In this document: in pieces, positions 16,616 to 25,701 of the stretch
Position numbering within the stretch: the first letter of the stretch is position 1
How the letters are laid out: every line of letters begins with the position of its first letter
Assembly: GCA_017307955.1 (NCBI GenBank)
Contig: JAFKFV010000021.1
Coordinates: forward strand, 60,219-124,218
DNA from: Allobosea sp.
GTDB lineage: Bacteria; Pseudomonadota; Alphaproteobacteria; Rhizobiales; Kaistiaceae
Direction: 5' to 3'
DNA length: 64,000 nucleotides
The notes under the pieces: generated by a model
Database searches by the model: none
Told to the model about the DNA's origin: nothing
The model's input: the letters and a program-made list of their open reading frames with translations, nothing else
Program-made: the position numbers and the translations under genes

Positions 16616-17637
16616 CCAACGAGATGAAGCCGCTCGCGCAGGCAGCGCCCCAGGACGGCGCAGGCCGGCCTCCCTTCGACTTCGCCAAATGGTGGGACCG
16701 CGTCGGCATCCTCATGGTGCTGATCGCGCTCGTGCTCTTGATGTCGCTGATCGCGCCGAATTTCAACCGGATCGACAATCTCCTCAACATCGCCCGTTCG
16801 ATCTCGGTCAACGCGATCCTCGCTGCCGGCCTCACCTTCGTGATCCTGACCGGAGGCATCGATCTCTCCGTCGGATCGATCATCGCCGTGTCCGGCGTCG
16901 TCGCGGTGGTGCTCGCCATCGCCGGGCTGCCTGCGCCGCTCGCGGTCCTTGCCGGCATCGGCGTTGGCGCCCTTTGCGGCCTCGTGAACGGCGCGCTCAC
17001 GGCCTATCTCTCGCTGGCGCCCTTCATCGTGACGCTCGGCACCATGACCTTCCTGCGCGGCCTCGCCTACACCATCACGGCCGGGCAGCCGATCGTCTCC
17101 AGCGATCTCAACTTCAAGGGCATCGGCATCGGCTATCTGTTCGGCGTACCGATCCCGGTGATCGTGATGGCGATCGTTTTTCTGATCGCCTGGTTCCTGC
17201 TCGAGCGGACCCGCTATGGCCGTCACGTCTATGCGGTGGGCGGCAACGCCCAGGCCGCACGCCTCGCCGGCGTCAGGGTCGATCGCGTCACCCTCTCGGT
17301 CTATGTCATCGGCGGTGCCTGCGCCGGGCTTGCCGGCGTCATCTTCGCCGCCCGCGTCATCTCGGCCCAGCCGACCGCCGGCACGGGCTACGAGCTCGAC
17401 GCCATCGCCGCCGTCGTGCTCGGCGGCACCAGTCTTGCCGGCGGACGCGGCCGCATCGTCGGCACGCTGATCGGCTCGGTCATTCTCGGCGTGCTGTCGA
17501 CCGGGCTCATTCTCCTCAATGTCCCCTTCTTCACGCAGCTCCTGATCAAGGGCGTCGTGATCATCTTCGCCGTGGCGATCGACAGCCTGAAGACGCGGCC
17601 GCTGCCCTTCCTCCGCGGCTCGCGCCGCGCCGGCTGA
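16612..17637 (+). CDS. Sugar ABC transporter permease (RbsC type)
   Basis: This 341-residue inner-membrane protein has about eight to ten hydrophobic segments and the branched-chain/ribose permease pattern (PF02653). ILAAGLTFVILTGGIDLSVGS in the N-terminal third is the family signature, GRHVYAVGGNAQAARLAGV is the loop that meets the ATPase, and YELDAIAAVVLGGTSLAGGRG follows. It forms a homodimer with the double ATPase of the preceding gene, with which it overlaps by four bases. A cytoplasmic N-terminal tail of about 30 residues precedes the first segment. Confidence 0.92.
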   Translation: MTNEMKPLAQAAPQDGAGRPPFDFAKWWDRVGILMVLIALVLLMSLIAPNFNRIDNLLNIARSISVNAILAAGLTFVILTGGIDLSVGSIIAVSGVVAVVLAIAGLPAPLAVLAGIGVGALCGLVNGALTAYLSLAPFIVTLGTMTFLRGLAYTITAGQPIVSSDLNFKGIGIGYLFGVPIPVIVMAIVFLIAWFLLERTRYGRHVYAVGGNAQAARLAGVRVDRVTLSVYVIGGACAGLAGVIFAARVISAQPTAGTGYELDAIAAVVLGGTSLAGGRGRIVGTLIGSVILGVLSTGLILLNVPFFTQLLIKGVVIIFAVAIDSLKTRPLPFLRGSRRAG

Positions 17638-17688
17638 TCCCCCGGCCGCCCCTCCCCTTCCTTTTCCGCATTCCGGAGCCGAGACACG

Positions 17689-19044
17689 ATGCCCGTCACG
17701 ATCACGATCGAGGATTCCCTGCCCGGCCGGCGCCGGGACGAGCCCGTCTTCTTTGCCGTTCCGGGCCACTATCCCGAGCCGCTGCGCTTGGCCACGGGCG
17801 AGGCAGGCGAGCGCATCCTTCTGCAGCGTGTCGAAGCCATGAGCGGCGCCAACGAGACGGGCTTCGTCGCCATCCTCGATATCGACGGAAGCCTGACGCT
17901 GACGCTCGGCGAGGCCGCACCGGCCGAGGCGGCAGATGACGGCATCCGCCGGCTGCCGACGACCGAGAGCGACGGCTTCGTGCGGCTCGACACGGGCGTT
18001 TTCGATCTCGAACTCTGCGCCGGCAAGGCCGAGGGTCTCGGCTCGTCGAAATGGGGCATCCGCCACTTCCGCCGCACCGATGACGGCTTCGAGCTGCTTC
18101 CGTCCGGCAACAACGCCATCGGCGGCTTCTACGGCCCCTTTTTCACGCCTGAGAACGGGCTCATCAACCCGCCCGAGCACACCCGCGTCATGATCGAGAC
18201 GGTGGAGTGCGGGCCGCTCTACCATCACTACCGCATGCATGGCGCGATTCCGGATGGCCTGCTCGACGAATTGAAGGGCAAGGAATTCAGGATCGACTGG
18301 AAGTTCTTCCACCGTTCGCCGTTCTTCGAGCGCCGATACCAGGTCGACGACTTCCAGACGGTGATCAACGGACGCTCGGTCACCAACAAGATCACTGTCG
18401 GCGACGAATTCGAGGGCGGCCCGGGCAAGCTGGTCTTCGACCGCTTCGCGGCCAAGGGCGGCACGCGCTACCGCGCCGGCGACCCCTATGCCGGCCTCCT
18501 CGTCGACATGGTGCGCGAGACGGTCGCCGATTCCGGCCATGCCGGCCCGAAATTCGAGGAGTTCCGCGCCGAGCTCGCCGATATCGAAGCGGCGCACTGG
18601 GACCTCTACTGGCGTCTCTTCTGCGCTTGGGAAAAGGTTCTCGGCGAAGACGAGATCCGCGCCCGGCTCGCCCGCGTGCGCGCAGCCGCCCATGTCGCGG
18701 CCGACCGCGACCGGCCCTGGATCCTCACCGAGGAGCCTGTCGATGTCTCCGCGGTGCCGCATGAGACGATCTTCCCCGGCCCTGCCTCGAAGACGGTCGA
18801 GTTCGACCGCGCCAGCGGCCGGGCGATGATTTGGTGGACATCGGAGCCGTCGGGGGCGTTCCAGATCGTGCAGCGCCGCCAGTCTGGCTGGGTCAACTGG
18901 GGCTCGAACGGCGAGAACGAATGCCCCGAGCTCCCGGTCGGCGTCACCATCAGGACGGCCTATGGCCCGTTCGCCGCCAACTGGACGGACATTGCCGATC
19001 GCCTGGAGACGCAGGTGATGGCAAAGGTCGCCGCAACGGCCTGA
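17689..19044 (+). CDS. Unrecognised 451-residue protein in the sugar operon
   Basis: I do not recognise this protein. It has no signal peptide or membrane segment. The text is rich in beta-type segments, with many aromatic and acidic residues: GSSKWGIRHFRRTDDGF, GNNAIGGFYGPFFTPENG, EHTRVMIETVECGPLYHHYRMHG and FFHRSPFFERRYQVDDF. The repeated asking for a partner with exposed aromatic and His residues is what carbohydrate-active enzymes show, and an exo-lyase or hydrolase of the YetA/rhamnogalacturonan-lyase kind is possible but unproven. It begins 51 bases after the permease with no terminator, so it is very likely co-transcribed with the importer. Being cytoplasmic, it would act on an imported oligosaccharide or sugar acid. 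Confidence 0.6.
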   Translation: MPVTITIEDSLPGRRRDEPVFFAVPGHYPEPLRLATGEAGERILLQRVEAMSGANETGFVAILDIDGSLTLTLGEAAPAEAADDGIRRLPTTESDGFVRLDTGVFDLELCAGKAEGLGSSKWGIRHFRRTDDGFELLPSGNNAIGGFYGPFFTPENGLINPPEHTRVMIETVECGPLYHHYRMHGAIPDGLLDELKGKEFRIDWKFFHRSPFFERRYQVDDFQTVINGRSVTNKITVGDEFEGGPGKLVFDRFAAKGGTRYRAGDPYAGLLVDMVRETVADSGHAGPKFEEFRAELADIEAAHWDLYWRLFCAWEKVLGEDEIRARLARVRAAAHVAADRDRPWILTEEPVDVSAVPHETIFPGPASKTVEFDRASGRAMIWWTSEPSGAFQIVQRRQSGWVNWGSNGENECPELPVGVTIRTAYGPFAANWTDIADRLETQVMAKVAATA

Positions 19045-19179
19045 GGCATTTCGCCGGTCGTCGCCGTGTCGCGGGCCGCTCCGGCGAGGATCGTCTCGAA
19101 AGGCGCGTGCCTCCCGGCGCGGCAGCGGCTAGCATGATCGCCGACCGCTGCGCCGTCGCGCGGCCTTGGGAAGGACGAC

Positions 19180-20838
19180 ATGTCGGAAAGCACCGTGAAT
19201 CCGCTGGCCGGGAAGCCGGTTCCTGCGACACTTCTCGCCAATATTCCGCGCCTGATGACGGCCTATTTCGCGCTGACGCCGGATCCCTCCTTGCCGACGC
19301 AGCGCGTTTCGTTCGGCACCTCGGGGCACCGCGGCTCGGCCTATGCCGCCAGCTTCAACGAGGCGCATATCCTCGCGATCACGCAGGCGGTGTGCCTCTA
19401 CCGCAAGAGCGCGGGCATCACGGGGCCGCTCTTCCTCGGCATGGACACGCATGCGCTTTCCGAGGCGGCGCTCGTGAGCGCCATCGAGGTCCTCGCCGCG
19501 AACGGGGTCGAGACCTTCATCGACGAGCATGGCGGCTACACGCCGACGCCCGTCATCTCGCATGCGATCCTCACCTATAATCGCGGCCGCAGCGACGGCC
19601 TCGCCGACGGCATTGTCATCAGCCCCTCGCACAATCCGCCCGACGAGGGCGGCTTCAAATACAATCCGACCAATGGCGGGCCGGCCGATGTCGACGTCAC
19701 CGGCTGGATCGGCAAGGCGGCCAACGAGTTTCTGGCGACGAAGCTCGAGGGCGTCGAGCGCATGCCCTATGCGCGGGCGCGCAAGGCGGCCTGCATCCAC
19801 CCTTATGACTTCATCACGCCCTATGTGGCCGACCTCGCCAATGTCGTCGACATGGAGGCCATCCGCGAGTCGGGCGTCCGGATCGGCATCGATCCGCTCG
19901 GCGGCGCCGCCGTTCGCTACTGGCAGCCGGTGATCGAGCGCTACGGCATCGCGGCGACCGTCGTGAACGACGTCGTCGATCCGACCTTCCGCTTCATGAC
20001 CGCCGACTGGGACGGCAAGATCCGCATGGATTGCTCCTCGCCCTATGCGATGGCGCCTCTCATCGATCTTCGCGAACGGTTCGACATCGCCTTCGCCAAC
20101 GATACCGATGCCGACCGGCACGGCATCGTCACGCCCTCGGGCGGGCTCATGAACCCGAACGCCTTCCTCGCCGCCGCAGTCGCCTATCTCTGCGCCAACC
20201 GGCCGGAGTGGCGCGCCGAGAGCGGGATCGGCAAGACGATCGTTTCCAGCAGCATGATCGACCGTGTCGTCGCCAAGATGGGGAGGAGGCTCGTCGAGGT
20301 GCCGGTCGGCTTCAAGTGGTTCTCGAAGGGGCTGATCGACGGCTCGCTCGCCTTCGGCGGCGAGGAGAGCGCCGGCGCCTCGTTCCTGCGCCGCGACGGC
20401 TCGGTCTGGACCACCGACAAGGACGGCATCATCCTGGGCCTGCTTGCCGCCGAGATCACGGCGCGGACCGGTCAGGACCCGAGCCAGTTCTACGCGTCGA
20501 CCACGGCCGATCTCGGCCGCTCCTTCTATGCCCGCATCGACGCGCCGGCGACGACCGCCCAGAAGTCCGTTCTCGCCAAGCTCGATCCCTCCAAGGTCGA
20601 GGCCGGCGAACTGGCAGGGGCGCCGATCGAGGCGAAGCTCGCCCGCGCCCCGGGTAACAACGAGCCGATCGGCGGGCTGAAGGTCGCGACCGCCGATGGC
20701 TGGTTCGCCGCCCGCCCCTCGGGGACGGAGGAAGTCTACAAGATCTATGCCGAGAGCTTCGTCAGCGCGGAGCATCTGAAGGAGATCCAGGCCGACGCGC
20801 AGGCGCTGGTCTCGCGCCTGTTCGACGCCGCCGCCTGA
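19180..20838 (+). CDS. pgm: Phosphoglucomutase, alpha-D-glucose-phosphate specific
   Basis: This 552-residue cytoplasmic enzyme interconverts glucose 1-phosphate and glucose 6-phosphate through a phosphoserine. The catalytic loop SPSHNPPDEGGFKYN puts the phosphoserine at about residue 150. The metal loop is NDTDADRHGIV, the sugar-binding loop GGEESAGASFLRRDG, and the phosphate-binding loop RPSGTEEVYKIYAES is near the C-terminus. The length and order fit the bacterial Pgm type rather than PgmB or ManB. The start has GGAAGG about nine bases upstream. It lies 135 bases behind the unrecognised sugar-operon gene on the same strand, so it may belong to that operon or have its own promoter. Confidence 0.93.
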   Translation: MSESTVNPLAGKPVPATLLANIPRLMTAYFALTPDPSLPTQRVSFGTSGHRGSAYAASFNEAHILAITQAVCLYRKSAGITGPLFLGMDTHALSEAALVSAIEVLAANGVETFIDEHGGYTPTPVISHAILTYNRGRSDGLADGIVISPSHNPPDEGGFKYNPTNGGPADVDVTGWIGKAANEFLATKLEGVERMPYARARKAACIHPYDFITPYVADLANVVDMEAIRESGVRIGIDPLGGAAVRYWQPVIERYGIAATVVNDVVDPTFRFMTADWDGKIRMDCSSPYAMAPLIDLRERFDIAFANDTDADRHGIVTPSGGLMNPNAFLAAAVAYLCANRPEWRAESGIGKTIVSSSMIDRVVAKMGRRLVEVPVGFKWFSKGLIDGSLAFGGEESAGASFLRRDGSVWTTDKDGIILGLLAAEITARTGQDPSQFYASTTADLGRSFYARIDAPATTAQKSVLAKLDPSKVEAGELAGAPIEAKLARAPGNNEPIGGLKVATADGWFAARPSGTEEVYKIYAESFVSAEHLKEIQADAQALVSRLFDAAA

Positions 20839-20885
20839 GCCGCGCCACATCAACCGAGCGGACCGAACCGGCGGGAGCACGCCCG

Positions 20886-21794
20886 ATGCTGCATGCGCGC
20901 ATGCTGCGCTATCTGGACGAGGTCGCCCGCTGCGGTTCGATCCGCAAGGCGGCGGCCAAGCTCAATGTCGCCTCCTCGGCGGTGAACCGGCAGATCATCG
21001 CGCTCGAGGAAGAGCTCGGCACGCCGCTCTTCGAGCGGCTGTCGCACGGGCTGCGGCTGACGGCGGCGGGCGAGATCATGATCGCCCATATCCGCAAGAC
21101 GCTGAAGGACTACCAGTGGAGTTCGGAGCGGATCGACCGGCTCCGCGACCACCACTTCCCTTCGGCCTCGATCGCGACCGTCGGCGGGCTCGCCTGCGAC
21201 CTCCTCGCCAAGGCGCTGATGCAGCTGCGGGCCGAACGGCCGTTCACGCGGCTTTTCGTCAGCGTCATGGACGCCGAGGACATCATGGGCCTCGTGGCGG
21301 CCGGCGATTTCGATCTCGGCTTCGCCTTCGACCTGCCGGATTTCGGCGGCGTGACCCGCGCCGCCACGCTCCGGACCCGCTATGGCGCCGTGATGGTGCC
21401 GGACCATCCGCTGGCGCAGGAAACGGCGCTGCGCGTCAGCGCGCTCCGTGACTATCCGCTCATCGCGCCGCATGTCGGCGTGCTCATCCGCGACCAGTTC
21501 GACGATGCCTGCCATCGAAGCGACATCCACATCGATCCGGTCGTCGAGTCCGACTCCTTCGAATTCCTCCGGCAGTTCGCGCTGTCGAACAACGGCGTGG
21601 CGCTGCTGAACGAACTCGATGTCGACGACAGCCTGCGCAAGGGCACGCTCGTCTTCCTGCCCATCGTCGAGCTGAAGGGCAAGACGCAGACCATTTCGGT
21701 CGTGCACCGGACCCGCGGCGCGCTCGACCCCCTACCCGGCCTGGTTGTCGAACGGCTGTCCATGCTTCTGGACGAGCGGCGAGGCAGCAGCTGA
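20886..21794 (+). CDS. LysR-family transcriptional regulator
   Basis: This 302-residue protein has the LysR winged helix at its N-terminus (MLRYLDEVARCGSIRKAAAKLNVASSAVNRQIIALEEELGTPLFERLSHGLRLT, given here only as its key parts: SIRKAAAKL, SAVNRQI, LFERL). The effector domain (PF03466) runs from about residue 90 to the end. It starts 47 bases after pgm and lies 109 bases before the ECF operon on the same strand, so it probably controls that operon, possibly as part of the same transcript. The co-inducer is unknown. Confidence 0.87.
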   Translation: MLHARMLRYLDEVARCGSIRKAAAKLNVASSAVNRQIIALEEELGTPLFERLSHGLRLTAAGEIMIAHIRKTLKDYQWSSERIDRLRDHHFPSASIATVGGLACDLLAKALMQLRAERPFTRLFVSVMDAEDIMGLVAAGDFDLGFAFDLPDFGGVTRAATLRTRYGAVMVPDHPLAQETALRVSALRDYPLIAPHVGVLIRDQFDDACHRSDIHIDPVVESDSFEFLRQFALSNNGVALLNELDVDDSLRKGTLVFLPIVELKGKTQTISVVHRTRGALDPLPGLVVERLSMLLDERRGSS

Positions 21795-21903
21795 TGCCTT
21801 TTCGGACCAGGGCCGCGCTCGAAACGATGCTTTGCGAAGGCTGCCGATGCGCGCACCATTCCTCTGACGGCAAAAAGCCGCGGCGGGGAACGAGGGTGCG
21901 AAC

Positions 21904-22680
21904 ATGGCTTTCGAGACGGAGCAACCACGGGTCATCAAGGTTTCTGGCGGCGTGTCGATCGGCGGAGCGCCGGTCTCCTACACCGCCTTCATGGCGGCGC
22001 TGGTCGCCATCCTGGCATTCATCCCGGCCTCGATCGTGGTCGGCGGCATGGGCGGCGGCTGGCCGCTGCATGATGTCGTGCATCCCCTGCTCGGCCTGCT
22101 GCTCGGGCCAATCGCAGGACCGATCGCCTCGGCCATCGGCATCCTGATCGGCGGCGTCATCGCGCCCTACACCAATCTCGGCCCCTGGGCGCCGCTGATG
22201 GGCGCCATGAGCGCCTTCGCGGTCGGCATGGTCATGCAGCCGAACCGGTCGCTCTGGATCGTGCCGTGGATCATCACGCTCGCCGCCAACCTCATCTATC
22301 TCTGGCAGGCGCTCTCCTTCGGCATCAGCTTTCCGCTGTGGCTGAGCAATGTCATCACCATCGACGTCGCGCTGATCCTGATCGCCATCCCGCAGCTCAG
22401 GAACTGGAGCATCGACAAGATCCGCACCGGCGGCATCGGGCTCAAGACCTATCTCGGCTTCTTCGTCGTGTTCTTCTTCGGCTCGACGGCCGGCATCCAG
22501 CTCAACTGGGTCCCGTCCTTCGCCACCAATCCCTGGCCGGCGGAAGTCTGGCCGGTGCTGATCCCGATCATCGCGATCGAGCGCCTCGCCTTCAGCGCCG
22601 TGGGCGCCCTGATCGGCGTCGGCGTCGTCAGCGCGCTGCGCCGCTCGCCCCTCGCCAAGGCGTCCATGGCGGGCTACTGA
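21904..22680 (+). CDS. ECF transporter substrate-binding membrane subunit (S component)
   Basis: This 258-residue protein has about six to seven hydrophobic segments and no other domain. It is followed directly by ECF ATPase and T-component genes, which identifies it as the substrate-specific S component. The pattern VGGMGGGWPLHDVVHPLLGLLLGPIAG, then IGGVIAPYTNLGPWAPLMGAM, resembles the YkoE-like group but the substrate cannot be told. No thiamine, cobalamin or flavin riboswitch was seen in the 109 bases before it. The stop is two bases before the next start. The combination with redox genes argues for an organic substrate rather than a metal or vitamin, as inference only. Confidence 0.75.
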   Translation: MAFETEQPRVIKVSGGVSIGGAPVSYTAFMAALVAILAFIPASIVVGGMGGGWPLHDVVHPLLGLLLGPIAGPIASAIGILIGGVIAPYTNLGPWAPLMGAMSAFAVGMVMQPNRSLWIVPWIITLAANLIYLWQALSFGISFPLWLSNVITIDVALILIAIPQLRNWSIDKIRTGGIGLKTYLGFFVVFFFGSTAGIQLNWVPSFATNPWPAEVWPVLIPIIAIERLAFSAVGALIGVGVVSALRRSPLAKASMAGY

Positions 22681-22682
22681 GC

Positions 22683-24452
22683 ATGACGGCCGAAGACGGT
22701 CAGACAAGCGACGAGCGGCCGGAGCCGCTCGTCACCTTCGAGCGTGTCGGCTATGCCTATCCCGGCGCGTCGCGACGAGCGCTCGACGGCCTCGACATGA
22801 CGATTGCGCGCGGCGAATTTGTGGGCATCGTCGGCGCCACGGGCGCCGGCAAGTCGACGCTCTGCCTGACGCTCAACGGCATCGTCCCGCAGTTCTTCGG
22901 CGGCTCCTTCTTCGGAACGGTCCGGATCACCGGCCGCGACACGCTGGAGACGCCGACCAGCCGGCTCGCCGCGACGGTCGGCATGGTGTTCGAGGATCCC
23001 GAGACGCAGATCACCGCGACGACCGTCGAAGGCGAGGTCGCCTTCGCGCTGGAGAATCTCAAGGTTCCGACGGAACTGATGCAGGTCCGCGTCGCCGAGG
23101 CGCTGCGGGCCGTCGGTCTCGCCGGGCTTGAGCGGAAGCACCCGGCACGGCTCTCCGGCGGTCAGAAGCAGCGCCTCGCCATCGCCTCGGCACTGGCGCT
23201 CGCGCCGGACTGCATCGTTCTCGACGAGCCGACCTCGCAGCTCGATCCGGTCGGCACGGCCGAGGTCTTCGCGCTGCTCTCCCGCCTCAACCGCGAGCGC
23301 GGCATCACGATCATCGTCGCGAGCCATGCCGGCGAGGAACTCGCGGCCGTGGCGACGCGTATCCTCCTGCTTTCAGGGGGCCGCATCATTCGCGACGGCT
23401 CTCCCGGCGCTGTCCTGGGCGATGTCGCGCTGCTCAAGACGCATGACGTGCGCCCCCCGGACATCGCGCAGGCCTTCGCCGCGGTCGCGGCGCGCCTGAT
23501 ACCCGGAGCGCCGCCGCTTGCGCCGGTCACCCTCGGCGAGGCCGCCGAAGCCTTCGCGCCGTTCGCAGAAGCCTTCTCCGCCGCGGCGCCGGAGCCCGCG
23601 AACCCGCCGCCCCCATCCGGCGCGCCGGTCCTGGAAGCCATCGGCGTATCCCATGTCTATCCGGACGGAACGGCGGCGCTCAGGGGCGTCGATCTTGCCA
23701 TCCGGCGGGGCGAATTCGTGGCGCTCGGCGGCCGCAATGGCTGCGGCAAGTCAACGCTGATCCGCCATTTCCTGCATCTCCTGTCGCCGACGACCGGCAC
23801 GGTGCGGGTCGACGGCAGCGATGTCACGGGCCTCAAGATCAGCGATCTCGCGCGGCGCATCGGCTATGTCGCACAGAATGCGCATCAGCAGCTCTTCTGC
23901 GACAGCGTGCGCGAGGAGGTGGCCTTCGCGCTCACGCTGATGAAGCGCCCGAAGGGCGAGATCGACGCGGCGGTCCATTTCGCGCTCGACGCGATGCGCC
24001 TCTCCGACCTCGCGGACCGTCATCCGGCCTCGCTCAGCCGTGGCGACCGGCTGCGGCTGGCGATCGCGGCGACACTGGCGCCGGGCCCGGACATGCTCAT
24101 CTTCGACGAGCCGACGACCGGGCAGGACTGGGCGGGCGCGCTCGCCATCCTCGACATCTGCCGCAGCCTCAACGCGATCGGCAAGACGGTGCTGCTCGTC
24201 ACGCACCATCTCTATCTCCTCGCCGGCTATGCGGAGCGTCTCGTGGTGATGGCGCAGGGCCGGGTCGTGCTCGACGGGCCGCTGGACGAAGTCCTCTATT
24301 CCGGCCCCGCCCTTGCCGCGGCCTCGCTCGCGCCGCCGCAGACGGTCAGCTTCGCCGCAGGCCTTGACGGGTTCGCGGCGTCCGGGCGGCGGCCGCTCTC
24401 GCCTTCGGCTCTTGCCGCTCTGGTGGAGCCGGTTGCGGGAGGCTTGCGATGA
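22683..24452 (+). CDS. ECF transporter fused double ATPase (EcfA1-EcfA2 type)
   Basis: This 589-residue protein holds two ABC domains joined by a proline/alanine-rich linker of about 70 residues (near 245-320). Domain 1 has Walker A GATGAGKST, signature LSGGQKQR and Walker B CIVLDEPTSQLDP. Domain 2 has Walker A GRNGCGKST, signature LSRGDRLR (slightly altered) and Walker B MLIFDEPTTGQD. ATPases of ECF importers are often fused this way, as in YkoD. It drives uptake with the S component and the T component on either side. The stop overlaps the EcfT start by four bases. Confidence 0.88.
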   Translation: MTAEDGQTSDERPEPLVTFERVGYAYPGASRRALDGLDMTIARGEFVGIVGATGAGKSTLCLTLNGIVPQFFGGSFFGTVRITGRDTLETPTSRLAATVGMVFEDPETQITATTVEGEVAFALENLKVPTELMQVRVAEALRAVGLAGLERKHPARLSGGQKQRLAIASALALAPDCIVLDEPTSQLDPVGTAEVFALLSRLNRERGITIIVASHAGEELAAVATRILLLSGGRIIRDGSPGAVLGDVALLKTHDVRPPDIAQAFAAVAARLIPGAPPLAPVTLGEAAEAFAPFAEAFSAAAPEPANPPPPSGAPVLEAIGVSHVYPDGTAALRGVDLAIRRGEFVALGGRNGCGKSTLIRHFLHLLSPTTGTVRVDGSDVTGLKISDLARRIGYVAQNAHQQLFCDSVREEVAFALTLMKRPKGEIDAAVHFALDAMRLSDLADRHPASLSRGDRLRLAIAATLAPGPDMLIFDEPTTGQDWAGALAILDICRSLNAIGKTVLLVTHHLYLLAGYAERLVVMAQGRVVLDGPLDEVLYSGPALAAASLAPPQTVSFAAGLDGFAASGRRPLSPSALAALVEPVAGGLR

Positions 24453-25276
24453 CCGCCGCCGACAGCCTCGTCCAGCTGCCGGCCGGACGCTTCGCGGGCA
24501 TCGATTTCCGCGTCAAGCTGGTGCTCCTCCTTCTCGCCAGCACGCTCATCTTCGTCTGGAACAGCCTGATCGCGCAGGGGTTTCTGCTCGCTGTCACCGT
24601 CGCGCTGATGCTCGCGGCGGCGACGCCGCCGGCGACGATCTGGCGGCTGATCCGCCTCACATTGCCGGCGCTGATCCTCATCGTCGTGATCCAGGGACTG
24701 TGGAGCCCGTTCGGCGTCCACCCGGTGTTCACGCTGCCCGACAGCCTGCCTCTTCTCGGCGGCGCGCATGTCTTCACCGTCGAAGGGCTGTTGTTCGGCC
24801 TCGTGGTTTGCTGCCGTATCCTCGTGCCGCTGCTCGCCTTCCAACTCGTCTTCATGACGACGGAGACGAACGACATCGTGCTCGGGCTCACGCGGCTCAG
24901 GGTGCCCTACCGGGTGGCGCTGCTCTTCTCGACGACGTTCCGCTTCGTGCCGCTGCTGCTCGAGGAATTCCAGGCGATCAAGGATGCGCAGCGGCTGCGC
25001 GGCATCGATCTCGACAGCTTCGGCATGGTGAGGAAACTCGTCGCGATGGGACGCATGCTGGTGCCGCTGATCACCGGATCGCTCGCCAAGGCGCAGGCGA
25101 TGGAGATCGCGCTTCAGGCCCGCGCCTTCACCGGTTCGCCGGATAGGACGCAGCTTCATCCGGGGCGCGAGACGCTGACGGGGATGGAACGGGCCATGAT
25201 CCTGATCGCGCTCGCCTTTTGGGCCGGTGCGATCGTGGCCCGCATCGGATTTGGAATGGGAGGATCGGTTCTTTGA
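24449..25276 (+). CDS. ECF transporter transmembrane subunit (EcfT)
   Basis: This 275-residue inner-membrane protein matches the CbiQ/EcfT family (PF02361): five or so membrane segments, and in the cytoplasmic coupling region the two Ala-Arg-Gly type motifs LRGID (near residue 187) and QARAF (near 227) that fit into the ATPases. The sequence RGIDLDSFGMVRKLVAMGRMLVPLITGSLAKAQ is recognisable in parts as EcfT. Its TGA overlaps the next start (TTGA). It completes an ECF module with the two preceding genes. Confidence 0.87.
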   Translation: MTAADSLVQLPAGRFAGIDFRVKLVLLLLASTLIFVWNSLIAQGFLLAVTVALMLAAATPPATIWRLIRLTLPALILIVVIQGLWSPFGVHPVFTLPDSLPLLGGAHVFTVEGLLFGLVVCCRILVPLLAFQLVFMTTETNDIVLGLTRLRVPYRVALLFSTTFRFVPLLLEEFQAIKDAQRLRGIDLDSFGMVRKLVAMGRMLVPLITGSLAKAQAMEIALQARAFTGSPDRTQLHPGRETLTGMERAMILIALAFWAGAIVARIGFGMGGSVL

Positions 25277-25701
25277 CCGGGAAGGATTTCACCGACGAGG
25301 CGACGCTGCGGGCGATGCTGGAGCGCCAGGCCGACGCCTGGAAGACGGGCGATTTCAGCCGCGCGATGGCCGACTGGCACCCGAATGGCGTGCTCACGGC
25401 ACCGGGTAACCGCGTGCCTTTTGGCGCGCTTGCCGAGACGATCCGGCGGTTTCATGCCGACTTCATGGATCTCGAGGTGACGATCACCAATGCCTTCGCA
25501 TCCCTCGACGGAACGAAGCTCGCCTTCGAGTGGCTGTGGACGGTTTCGCGGCGCCGCGACGGGGCGCGGAGCGCCACGCCGGACGCGATCATCGTCGATC
25601 TTCAAGACGGCAAGATATTGGAATGGCGGGAGTATTTCGATACTGCCGCCGCCGTCGAGGACTATCACGGCAAGGAAGACGGGGGCGACGCAGCGCCGTG
25701 A
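25273..25701 (+). CDS. SnoaL-like / NTF2-fold small protein
   Basis: This 142-residue protein has the NTF2-like cone fold pattern of SnoaL and ketosteroid-isomerase relatives: LRAMLERQADAWKTGDFSRAMADWHPNGVLTAPGNR, then LAETIRRFHADFMDLEV and DGKILEWREYFD (motifs given in pieces). It has no signal peptide. The TTG start at 25273 overlaps the EcfT stop, with GGAGG about ten bases upstream, so it is coupled to the transporter. Such proteins are cyclases, isomerases, hydratases or binding proteins; the key residues cannot be judged here. The gene chain suggests work on the imported compound. Confidence 0.7.
   Translation: MTGKDFTDEATLRAMLERQADAWKTGDFSRAMADWHPNGVLTAPGNRVPFGALAETIRRFHADFMDLEVTITNAFASLDGTKLAFEWLWTVSRRRDGARSATPDAIIVDLQDGKILEWREYFDTAAAVEDYHGKEDGGDAAP

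Noticed and set aside
16558..18762. A 734-residue open frame on the minus strand opposite the permease and the unrecognised sugar-operon gene
   Set aside because: It has no domain and overlaps genes that are coupled by four-base overlaps on the plus strand.
21795..21903. A possible thiamine or flavin riboswitch ahead of the ECF S component
   Set aside because: None of the thiamine, flavin or cobalamin motif landmarks were seen; only the B12 switch at 45.6 kb has them.
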